Positions 34,455-41,682 of a DNA stretch of 64,000 nucleotides are shown here, one piece after another. The position numbers and the translations under genes are program-made. The notes below the pieces were generated by a model. It made no database searches. It was not told where the DNA came from and worked only from the letters and a program-made list of their open reading frames with translations. Origin of the DNA: Io17-Chloro-G2 sp034420695 (GTDB taxonomy: Bacteria > Chloroflexota > Dehalococcoidia > Lucifugimonadales > UBA3495); the NCBI GenBank assembly GCA_034420695.1, contig DAOULB010000040.1, forward strand, positions 186,001 to 250,000. Direction: 5' to 3'. Numbering within the stretch: the first letter of the stretch is position 1; each line of letters starts with the position of its first letter.

Positions 34455-35267
34455 TCAGGGTGTGGCCGGGGCTTCAACCGGGCCCCAAGTCTTCCCGAAG
34501 TCCGCTCTCTCCACCCGGTGTCCGGTAAATGTCTCAGCAGTCTGCCCCGCCAGCCAAACGGCCGCCGGGATAATGGACTCCGGCTGCTCCATAGGAATGT
34601 GGGCGGTGCCCGGCCAGTCGCCGTTGCGGTTCATCCAAGTATCCACCCTTCCGGGGCTGAGGGAGTTGACGGCGATGTTGTGCGGTTTCACTTCTTCGGC
34701 CAAGCTGAGCAGCGTCCGGTCCAAGGCCGCCTTGCTCATCGAGTACACTACTCTTCCTTGCCGGTAGGTCAACGCCGACCCGGAAGTGATGCCGAATATC
34801 GACCCGCCCGTCCCCTGGGAAATCATTGCGGGAAGGGCAAACCGGCATAGCAGAATGGGAGCCCTCACGTTTACTGCCAAGCACCGGTCAAGGAGGTCCA
34901 AGTCCAGTTCCGCTACGGGAGACTCGCAATCGATGCCCGCATTGCTGACCAGGATGTCGATCCGGCCGAAGCGGTCCAGTGTCTTGGAGATGAGGTCTTC
35001 GACGTTCTCCCTGTCGGAAACGTCGCACTGCACCGCCAAGGCTGTGCCACCTTCCTGCTCGATCGCCCGCGCCGTGTCTACAATGGTGCCGGAGGCGTAC
35101 TTGGGGAACTGGGACTTCTCTGACTGGTCGATGTCGGTCCGCGATGCCACCACCACCCTGGCTCCCGCCCGGGCCAGCCCGGTGCATATCGCCCGGCCTA
35201 TCCCGCGGCTGCCACCGGTGACGATCGCCACCTTCCCGGCCAGCCCGGCATCGACTGCGTCAGGCAT
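34455..35267 (-). CDS. SDR family oxidoreductase
   Basis: A 270-residue classical short-chain dehydrogenase. NAD(P) site TGGSRGIG (about 18-25), NAG motif in LVSNAGID, catalytic Tyr-Lys in YSMSKAALDRT, and SLSPGRVDT after it. An insertion of roughly ten residues after the first helix (DIDQSEKSQFPKYASG) is unusual for the family. The C-terminal segment TFTGHRVERADFG lacks the usual VDGG. It lies 15 bp from the small membrane protein gene upstream. Function beyond oxidoreductase is unknown. Confidence 0.83.
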   Translation of the reverse strand: MPDAVDAGLAGKVAIVTGGSRGIGRAICTGLARAGARVVVASRTDIDQSEKSQFPKYASGTIVDTARAIEQEGGTALAVQCDVSDRENVEDLISKTLDRFGRIDILVSNAGIDCESPVAELDLDLLDRCLAVNVRAPILLCRFALPAMISQGTGGSIFGITSGSALTYRQGRVVYSMSKAALDRTLLSLAEEVKPHNIAVNSLSPGRVDTWMNRNGDWPGTAHIPMEQPESIIPAAVWLAGQTAETFTGHRVERADFGKTWGPVEAPATP

Positions 35268-35282
35268 CCACCCCGTTCCTGC

Positions 35283-35507
35283 TCAACTCCCGACAAAGCG
35301 GCTGGCAAAAATAGCTGCCAGCAGGGCGCCCCCCATCCCAAACATGGCGTAGTACACTCGATCAATTCTGCGAATGACTTCAACCAGGGCCGCCCTGATT
35401 TCCCGGACGTCCTCGGTCAGGGCATCGACGCTGCCTTCCAGACGCCCGATGGCCCGCCAGACTTCCCTGGCGTCAACCTGTCCCTCTGGTTCAGTGCCGG
35501 TTGTCAT
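35283..35507 (-). CDS. Small coiled-coil membrane protein
   Basis: 74 residues: an acidic N terminus, an amphipathic heptad segment (REVWRAIGRLEGSVDALTED and on to about residue 52), then one membrane helix (AMFGMGGALLAAIFASRF). No family recognised. Codon use and tight packing between the DUF35 gene (32 bp) and the SDR gene (15 bp) support a real gene. ATG start. Confidence 0.6.
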   Translation of the reverse strand: MTTGTEPEGQVDAREVWRAIGRLEGSVDALTEDVREIRAALVEVIRRIDRVYYAMFGMGGALLAAIFASRFVGS

Positions 35508-35539
35508 TAGTAGCCCCTGTGGCGATTCGTCGATGGTCC

Positions 35540-35965
35540 TTAGGAGGCGGGTCGGAACTTGGGGAGGCTGATGGTGTCGTTCAGGTCGTCGAACACGACC
35601 TCCACCGCCATGCCAATCTTGATTTTTGCCGGGTCGGGCTCCACTTCGACCAAGTTCGTGGGCATTCGCGCCCCTTCCTCCAGCTCCACCATGGCAGTGA
35701 CGTAGGGCACCTTGTCACGGAAGGCCGGTATGGGGCCCCGGTGGACAATTGCGAATGCATACAGCGTGCCCTTTCCGGAACTCTGTATCCAGTCGGTGTC
35801 CCTGCAAAGGTTTTCGGGGCACAGGTCCCTGGGGTAGAAAAAGGCTTGGTCGCAGTCCTTGCAGTGTCTCAACCATAGTTCGTGCTGCCTGCACTTTTCC
35901 CAGTAAAAGTCCGACTCCGGCTGAGGTACTGGCGGTGTGATGGGGGGTGGCGCTTGCTGGGTCAT
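35540..35965 (-). CDS. Zn-ribbon OB-fold protein (DUF35 family)
   Basis: A 141-residue DUF35-type protein. An N-terminal helix (SDFYWEKCRQHELWL) is followed by a rubredoxin-like zinc ribbon with CKDC and later CPENLC, then an OB fold with GKGTLYAFAIVHRG, TAMVELEEGARM and the ending ISLPKFRP. These proteins usually bind acyl-CoA as partners of thiolase-like or HMG-CoA synthase enzymes. No thiolase is near. The second cysteine pair is spaced CxxxxC and not CxxC, so zinc binding is uncertain. Start at 35965, where GGAGG lies 8 bp upstream; the open frame extends to 36034 without such a site. Confidence 0.82.
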   Translation of the reverse strand: MTQQAPPPITPPVPQPESDFYWEKCRQHELWLRHCKDCDQAFFYPRDLCPENLCRDTDWIQSSGKGTLYAFAIVHRGPIPAFRDKVPYVTAMVELEEGARMPTNLVEVEPDPAKIKIGMAVEVVFDDLNDTISLPKFRPAS

Positions 35966-36169
35966 GCGTTGGTCCTCCAACTCTGTGGAAAATGGGCCGA
36001 TTGGTTGCCAGAAAGAGGATAAGGGGTATACCAATGAGCGTCAAGGCAAGCCCCGCGCCACACCGCTCTCGCCCTGCCATTTGTACCTCGGCGCTTTCTG
36101 GTTTAGTGTTAGGTGAAGATGAATCGCGGTATAAACCGCTTATTTGAGGGGCGTCCTGGAGGCCCGATT

Positions 36170-37111
36170 GTGCAGATAGCAGTCATGGGGGCAGGCAGCG
36201 TGGGCGGCTACTTGGGGGGCATGCTGGCCCGGGCCGCCCACCGGGTCACCCTGGTTGCCCGCGGCCCTCGCCTGGAGGCCATCCTGGCTCACGGCCTGAC
36301 GGTCATCACTCCTCAAGAGACCTTCACCCTCCGCTGCCCGGAAGACATGGCAGCCACCAGCGACCCTTCAACCCTAGGGCCGGTGGAACTGCTCCTCTGG
36401 ACCGTCAAGACCTACCACAACGAAGAAGCAGTGTCTGCCGCACTGCCGCTGTTGGGGCAGGAAACCGCTGTGCTGCCCCTGCAAAACGGCGTGGACAGCT
36501 ACTTGCCTCTCTCCCGTGCCTTCGGCGATCAGGCCGTGCTCCCCGGCGCCATCTACATCGAAGCCAGCACTCCCGGACCTGATTCTATCCGCCAAGCCGG
36601 CGACGTCGTGCGGGTAATTTTCGGTGAGCCCGATAACTCCGACTCCGACCGGGGCCGGCTGATTGCCCATAGTTTGAACACCGCCGGAGTGCCGGCCGAA
36701 TTCAGCCTTGACGTGAAAAAGGCCCTCTGGTCCAAGTTCCTCTTCATTGCCACCATGGCCGGGGTAACCTCCGTCTCCCGCCGGTCAATGGCACAGCTCA
36801 TGACCGAAGCCCGTTGGCGGGAGGTCATTGTCAGCTGTCTGCGGGAGATCCAAGGGGTTGCCCGGGCATCCGGTGTTGAGTTGGAGGCCACCATAGTCCC
36901 GGACACCTTGGCCTATATTGATGGCAGCTTGGAGGACCTTAGCGCGTCGATGCACGCCGATATCATGGCCGGCCGCCCATTGGAATTGGAGGCCCTGAAT
37001 GGGGCCGTCGTCCGGGCCGGAGAAGCCGCCGGCGTCCCCACTCCCATCAACGACCTGCTCTACGCGTTGCTCAAGCCCTACGAAAAAGGCAGTCCGCCTC
37101 CTGTTCTTTGA
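36170..37111 (+). CDS. 2-dehydropantoate 2-reductase family (PanE-like)
   Basis: A 313-residue NADP-dependent reductase of the ketopantoate reductase family. Rossmann motif MGAGSVGGYLGGMLA at the N terminus, LLWTVKTYHNEEAV, the LQNGVDS signature, and catalytic K in LDVKKALWSKFLFIATMAGV, then HADIMAGRPLELEALNGAVVR. Start at GTG 36170, where GGAGG lies 7 bp upstream and the Rossmann strand begins at once; an ATG at 36119 would add 17 unrelated residues. Pantothenate synthesis is possible but paralogues with other substrates are common. A VOC gene follows. Confidence 0.82.
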   Translation: MQIAVMGAGSVGGYLGGMLARAAHRVTLVARGPRLEAILAHGLTVITPQETFTLRCPEDMAATSDPSTLGPVELLLWTVKTYHNEEAVSAALPLLGQETAVLPLQNGVDSYLPLSRAFGDQAVLPGAIYIEASTPGPDSIRQAGDVVRVIFGEPDNSDSDRGRLIAHSLNTAGVPAEFSLDVKKALWSKFLFIATMAGVTSVSRRSMAQLMTEARWREVIVSCLREIQGVARASGVELEATIVPDTLAYIDGSLEDLSASMHADIMAGRPLELEALNGAVVRAGEAAGVPTPINDLLYALLKPYEKGSPPPVL

Positions 37112-37200
37112 CAAGGAGATGGCAGGGATTCTACGATTGGACCAAGCCAGGAAGCTATCAATTCCAGCCATCGGATTAGCTAGCGATGGAAGGTGAGCAA

Positions 37201-37656
37201 ATGGACTTTACCGGCGTATCCCACGTTGGCATTTGCGTCAGGGATTTGGACCGGTCCTTGGCCTTCTACCGGGACATCCTGGGCATGCGAGTGACCAGGG
37301 ACCAAGTGCAGGACACCACCACCGGCGGCCTGCCCCACGTCTACAAGCACCCCAGGCAGACCCGCCGCCAAGTCTATCTGCGGTACGGGGATGGTGATTC
37401 CGCCCCCTACTTGGTGATGACCTGCCATCCGGGCGATGCGTCCGACGGCGAACCCATCAAGCTTGACGAAGTGGGAATCAGCCACCTCTCATTCTCGGTA
37501 AAGGACCTGAAGGGCTTGGCCCAGCACCTGCAGGACAACAACGTCGAGTTCGCCGGGCCGCCCAATTCATTTGTCAACGCCCAAGGGGATGTCAGCGCCT
37601 TCTACGTCTACGACCCCGACGGCATACTGGTCCAGTTCGACGGCGGCGGGAGTTAG
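37201..37656 (+). CDS. VOC superfamily protein
   Basis: A 151-residue vicinal-oxygen-chelate protein: GVSHVGICVRDLDRSLAFYR with His ligand at the start, LDEVGISHLSFSVKDLKGLA in the middle with a second His, and AFYVYDPDGILVQF at the end, where the usual Glu ligand is Gln or Asp. ATG 37201 has AAGGTGAG just upstream; an in-frame ATG at 37186 is five codons earlier. The next gene begins 5 bp after its stop. Reaction unknown. Confidence 0.82.
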   Translation: MDFTGVSHVGICVRDLDRSLAFYRDILGMRVTRDQVQDTTTGGLPHVYKHPRQTRRQVYLRYGDGDSAPYLVMTCHPGDASDGEPIKLDEVGISHLSFSVKDLKGLAQHLQDNNVEFAGPPNSFVNAQGDVSAFYVYDPDGILVQFDGGGS

Positions 37657-37661
37657 GCCAA

Positions 37662-38207
37662 ATGGCCTCCAGAGCGGACTCCCACGACCTGGATAAGCTG
37701 GACCGCTGGCGCCAAGGGTTGGACGGCGGCGACTTGGGGACTTTCCCGGTCTACGCCATATTCCTGGTTGGCCCCGATGACCGCCTGTCCCATGACATCT
37801 TCAGGAAGTACCGCGACAGCTTCGACGCCCGAAATGCCGGTTTTCACAACCTTGTGATATTCGGTCAGCACGGTATTTCCACCACCGTCACCGAGTTCCT
37901 GTCCCGGCTGGACCTGGAAATGGATTTCCTGCCCTGCCTCCTGCTGGCAGCCGGATCATCGGAACGGCAGGCCGGAGTCGTCCCCCTGCCCTCCGGTGGC
38001 CACCCCGGGCCAGAGCCCCGCTTGGAGCGGGAGGACAACTTGGACCAGCCCTGGCAGTTGGCCTTGGAGCGTATAGAGGAAGCCGTCAAGACTTCCGCCG
38101 GCTTGGACCTGTCCCCGGTGCCTGAAGTTGCAACCGCTTCCCTGGGGGGCGAAGAGTTGTCCGGCTTGGTGAAATCCCTGCAGGCTGCTCTAGCCCGAAG
38201 CGCCTGA
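37662..38207 (+). CDS. Hypothetical protein, 181 aa
   Basis: No family recognised. Visible features: a conserved-looking core FPVYAIFLVGPDDRLSHDIF followed by FHNLVIFGQHGISTT and FLPCLLLAAGSS, which alternates beta strands and helices as in a Rossmann or thioredoxin-like fold. A Pro/Gly/Glu-rich linker follows, then a C-terminal amphipathic helix. It starts 5 bp after the VOC gene, so the two are coupled. It overlaps the DUF2182 gene tail to tail by 18 bp. Confidence 0.65.
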   Translation: MASRADSHDLDKLDRWRQGLDGGDLGTFPVYAIFLVGPDDRLSHDIFRKYRDSFDARNAGFHNLVIFGQHGISTTVTEFLSRLDLEMDFLPCLLLAAGSSERQAGVVPLPSGGHPGPEPRLEREDNLDQPWQLALERIEEAVKTSAGLDLSPVPEVATASLGGEELSGLVKSLQAALARSA

Positions 38208-39005
38208 AATCACCAGACCGCCCCAAGCCAGCAGCAGCAGGCCGCCAATCCGGCTGACCCATTCACCCTTGGGGGCTGCCTTCTCCAAGAGAACAAAAAA
38301 GGCCAACCCAGCAATCCATACCAAGTTCATCACCCCCAGCACGAACAGCAGGGCCATGAGCACCCAGCAGCAACCCAGGCAATACGCCCCGTGCTTCAGC
38401 CCCATCTCCAGCGCTCCCCCGTAGCCTTCCCGCCAGCCGGTCATGATGAATCCCATGGGCGTCCGGCACCGGGACAGGCAGACGGACTTCAGCGGAGTCC
38501 ACTGGAAGAGTCCCGCCGCCAGAAGCAACCCTCCTCCCAAAGCGGAGCTTGTGCTCGCCCCCATCATGGAAGACAGCAAGCCGTGGGTGTGCAGGGCCCA
38601 GTTTCCCGCCGTGGCAGCCAAGGCAAACAATACCCAGACCACTGCGTAGCCAAGAAGAAACACCATCGTTGGCACGTAGGGCTGTTGCCGCTCCAGCCGT
38701 TGCCGGTTCACTTGGGCAAACATCAACAGCATCGGCGCAGCCGTTGGCACCATCATGGCGGCCATCATCACCGCCCACATGGCAAACATGGCTGTCCAGT
38801 CGGCGGCGCTCCAGTGGGACATGCTCGGCCCTGCCATCGACATGGCCATCTCCCGCCCGCTGCCCAAGTGCCCGGTCTGCCAGGCCGTGTACAGGGTATA
38901 AGCCCAAGCCAGGGCCGCCACGGCCACCACGCCGCCCAGCACCACCCAGCGGTCCCGCACCAGCGCCGCCTGCAGGGGCGATGACTTCTGCCCGGTGTCT
39001 CCCAC
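38190..39005 (-). CDS. DUF2182 integral membrane protein
   Basis: A 271-residue polytopic membrane protein of the DUF2182 family. Six or seven hydrophobic segments and the family patterns MWAVMMAAMMVPTAAPMLLM, LGYAVVWVLFALAATAG, FQWTPLKSVCLSRCRTPM and HGAYCLGCCWVLMALLFVLG. The Cys/His clusters in the last two are the reason for the family's 'metal-binding' label; the function is unknown. Overlaps the converging hypothetical gene by 18 bp. Confidence 0.85.
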   Translation of the reverse strand: MGDTGQKSSPLQAALVRDRWVVLGGVVAVAALAWAYTLYTAWQTGHLGSGREMAMSMAGPSMSHWSAADWTAMFAMWAVMMAAMMVPTAAPMLLMFAQVNRQRLERQQPYVPTMVFLLGYAVVWVLFALAATAGNWALHTHGLLSSMMGASTSSALGGGLLLAAGLFQWTPLKSVCLSRCRTPMGFIMTGWREGYGGALEMGLKHGAYCLGCCWVLMALLFVLGVMNLVWIAGLAFFVLLEKAAPKGEWVSRIGGLLLLAWGGLVISGASG

Positions 39006-39235
39006 GTCAGTTCACTACTATTCGGGATGATTGTCGGGAGATGTTGAGACTCCCCAGGACGTCTTCGCAGGTTCTTCCTTAGACTTGAGGAATCCCGGAG
39101 GCAGCGAGGATGGATTGACTTCCAGTACTTTCCCGGCTCTGCTTCCAGGAGACCAGCGAAGTGCGAGATGATGTGACGCGATCTTGAGGCGAGTGCGTTT
39201 CGGAAGGGCCGCCGAGGAAGTAATTCCGGACGCTT

Positions 39236-39961
39236 TTATAGCAGCGCTGCGCCTGTCGGCAAGGTTGCTGCTTCTAGTTGTTGCTGCAGTTCCATGGTCC
39301 GGGAGGCCCAGTCGGTCAGTTCCAATTCACGCTCCAACCGCGTTGACTCCAACTCCCGCCGGGCCTTCTGCACTTTTCTGACTTCCCGGGCGATGGCCCA
39401 ACCGGTCAACAGCGGCCCGACTACGATGCCAACTACGGAAAAAGCACTCAGCGCGAACCGCAGTCCCGTTGACGTGGCAATGGAACCTCCGGCTCCTCCG
39501 GCGGCCCCCAGCTTGGGCAGGAAGCCCAACAGCTTGGCGGCCACCGGGCGCACTATGTTCAGTATGGTTGCTGACGATGTTCGCCAAACCGTCCCGGCGG
39601 TAAACCCGGCCCACTGCCGTCCAATAATGCCCAACCTGGTGTGAGGAGAGCCGTCGGCCACCGTGCGCTTCCTCCGCCGGAGCAGCCTGCGCCACTTGGG
39701 CACGGGCTGTTCGGAAGCAACCACCTCTTCCGGTTCCCGCAGCACTTGGGGCAGCTCCGGCCCCGGCATCCCCAGCCTGCGGCACAGTTCGGTCTGCCGG
39801 TCGTAATGCAAATGCATTTCCTCCCGGTGGGCTGCTTCCAACCCTTCCAGTTCGGAACGCAATTCGTTCAACCGGCTGTGGGTCTTCAGCTTGGCGATGG
39901 TCTGGGCGAGGGCCGAACCGCCCGCCACAGCCAACGGAATAATCAGCAAGGGCAGAGGCAT
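39236..39961 (-). CDS. Hypothetical membrane protein with coiled coils
   Basis: A 241-residue protein of unknown function. N-terminal hydrophobic segment (PLPLLIIPLAVAGGSALAQ), a basic helical coiled-coil region (about 25-55), and an Arg/Lys-rich stretch. A second hydrophobic region follows at about 165-185 (LRFALSAFSVVGIVVGPLLTG), and the C-terminal coiled coil runs from VRKVQKARRELESTRLEREL on. The open frame extends upstream to 40318, but that part is antisense to the molybdenum hydroxylase gene, so I take ATG 39961. No clear ribosome site, so the start is uncertain. Confidence 0.6.
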   Translation of the reverse strand: MPLPLLIIPLAVAGGSALAQTIAKLKTHSRLNELRSELEGLEAAHREEMHLHYDRQTELCRRLGMPGPELPQVLREPEEVVASEQPVPKWRRLLRRRKRTVADGSPHTRLGIIGRQWAGFTAGTVWRTSSATILNIVRPVAAKLLGFLPKLGAAGGAGGSIATSTGLRFALSAFSVVGIVVGPLLTGWAIAREVRKVQKARRELESTRLERELELTDWASRTMELQQQLEAATLPTGAALL

Positions 39962-40132
39962 TGTTATCGTTATACGCCGGTGGCAGGCTTTGAAATGGTG
40001 GGTGACATCACGAAAAGCCGTCTCAGAAATTTTACCAAGGTGAATGAGCAATGCGCAAAAAGCGCTTGGTTGGCGGGCCCGGCCCCCTGCTGGCAAAGCC
40101 GGATGGGTGTAGGCAACCCCTAGCGGTGATGC

Positions 40133-40138
40133 TATAAT
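40133..40138 (+). promoter_or_regulatory. Candidate -10 box (TATAAT) for the molybdenum hydroxylase genes
   Basis: A perfect TATAAT in a GC-rich context, 22 bp before the start codon of the FAD-subunit gene, whose GAGGAGG lies between them. No clear -35 match at 17 bp upstream. The position would give a transcript starting near 40145. Confidence 0.5.
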
Positions 40139-40160
40139 CCCAAGCCGAGGAGGTGGCCAA

Positions 40161-41036
40161 TTGGAAGCAATTGATTTCGCTACGCCGAAGACCATCAATG
40201 AAGCCGTCCAACTGATGGCGGAAAAGGGTGACCGCGCCAGGATGCTGGCCGGCGGCACCGATTTGCTGGTGCAAATGCGCGGTGGGCGCCGCAGCCTGGA
40301 CTTGGTAGTGGATTCCAAGGGAATCCCTGAACTTAACGAACTGTCTTACAACGCCCAAGAAGGTCTAACCTTGGGCGCCGCAGTTCCCTGCTACAAGATT
40401 TACCAGGACCAGGATGTTATCGATAACTACCCCGGGATTATTGACTGCGCTTCTCTGATTGGGGGGATTCAAATCCAGGGGCGCGCCAGTATCGGGGGAA
40501 ACCTTTGCAACGCCGCTCCCAGCGGCGATTCCATTCCTGCAGTAATCGCCTTGGGGGGCGTCGCTCATATCGCTGGCCCCAATGGCTGGCGGGCGGTTCC
40601 CGCGGAAGACTTTTGCACTGCTCCCGGGAGGACGGTGCTGGAGAATGGAGAAATCCTCGTTGCCATCAAGATTCCTGCTCCTCCAGCCAATTCCGGCGCC
40701 AACTACCTGAGATTCATACCCCGCAATGAAATGGACATAGCCGTGGCTGGCGTTGGCAGCGCGGTGGTGCTTGATGCGTCGGGCCAGAACTTCGTTTCCG
40801 CCCGCATCTCCTTGGCCTCGGTAGCTCCGACCCCGGTGTTTGCCAAGGATGCCGGCGACAGCCTGGCCGGAAAGCCGGTCTCCGACGAAGCGATCCAGGA
40901 AGCTTCGGAAAAGGCCATGGCGGACGCCAAGCCAATTAACGACATGCGGGGCACTATCAGGCAAAGGGTCCACTTGGTGGGAGTCCTTACCCGCCGCACT
41001 CTGAACAACGCAGTAGCCCGAGCCAGGGGAGGATAA
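40161..41036 (+). CDS. Molybdenum hydroxylase FAD-binding (medium, CoxM-type) subunit
   Basis: A 291-residue FAD subunit of the xanthine dehydrogenase/CO dehydrogenase family. It passes electrons from the iron-sulfur subunit to the acceptor. FAD-binding motifs: LAGGTDLLVQM (about 30-40) and TLGAAVPCYKI, then IQIQGRASIGGNLCNAAPSGDS (about 105-125). TTG start with GAGGAGG 7 bp upstream. First gene of the M-S-L set; the S gene follows after 2 bp. Confidence 0.9.
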   Translation: MEAIDFATPKTINEAVQLMAEKGDRARMLAGGTDLLVQMRGGRRSLDLVVDSKGIPELNELSYNAQEGLTLGAAVPCYKIYQDQDVIDNYPGIIDCASLIGGIQIQGRASIGGNLCNAAPSGDSIPAVIALGGVAHIAGPNGWRAVPAEDFCTAPGRTVLENGEILVAIKIPAPPANSGANYLRFIPRNEMDIAVAGVGSAVVLDASGQNFVSARISLASVAPTPVFAKDAGDSLAGKPVSDEAIQEASEKAMADAKPINDMRGTIRQRVHLVGVLTRRTLNNAVARARGG

Positions 41037-41038
41037 CA

Positions 41039-41509
41039 ATGCCCGGACTAGTCCACGTTTCGACCACTATCAATGGCACTCAGACCGATTTCCTGTGCGA
41101 GCCGCGCCAGAGCCTTTTGGAAGCTCTGCGTGACATCCTAGGAAAGACGGGCAGCAAGGAAGGATGCAACGACGGCAACTGCGGCGCCTGCACGGTCATC
41201 CTCGACGGGCGTATTGTCGACTCCTGCTTGGTGTTGGCGGTGGAAGTACAGGGTTCCCAGGTAACCACCATCGAGGGACTCGCCACCTCCGAGGGACTCC
41301 ATCCCATCCAGCAGGCCTTCCTGGAACAGGCCGCCCTTCAGTGTGGAATCTGCACCCCGGGGTTCATCATGGCCGCCAAGGGCCTTTTGGACCAAGAACC
41401 CGACGCCGACGAAGCCCGCATCCGCCACTGGCTGGCGGGCAACCTCTGCCGCTGCACCGGCTACGACAAGATTGTCCGGGCAGTGCTGGAAGCGGAGAAG
41501 AACCTTTAG
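41039..41509 (+). CDS. Molybdenum hydroxylase iron-sulfur (small, CoxS-type) subunit
   Basis: A 156-residue subunit with two [2Fe-2S] clusters: the plant-ferredoxin-type set GCNDGNCGACTVILDG (with a preceding SKE) and the C-terminal set QCGICTPGF...LCRCTGYDKI. It carries electrons from the molybdopterin site to FAD. ATG 2 bp after the M-subunit stop, so translation is coupled. The L subunit starts 173 bp later, after a palindromic repeat. Confidence 0.93.
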   Translation: MPGLVHVSTTINGTQTDFLCEPRQSLLEALRDILGKTGSKEGCNDGNCGACTVILDGRIVDSCLVLAVEVQGSQVTTIEGLATSEGLHPIQQAFLEQAALQCGICTPGFIMAAKGLLDQEPDADEARIRHWLAGNLCRCTGYDKIVRAVLEAEKNL

Positions 41510-41565
41510 GGATACTCCGAACAACCCTCGTTATAACGGCCAGGGTTGCTAATCCACGTCATCTG

Positions 41566-41595
41566 GCAGGGGCGGGTTTCAAACCCCGCCCCTAC
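41566..41595. repeat. Dispersed palindromic repeat, copy 2
   Basis: A 30 nt palindrome: GCAGGGGCGGGTTT, central C, AAACCCCGCCCCTAC. It matches the element at 5047-5075 in all but a few positions. It lies inside the 173 bp gap between the S and L subunit genes and could alter transcript stability or expression ratio between them. Confidence 0.75.
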
Positions 41596-41682
41596 CAATT
41601 ATGGAAAAGGGACTTTAGCAGTCCCTATCCAGGACTTCGTTAACTTTATTTGAGAGTCTAATAGTGGAAAAGGAGTGGCATC

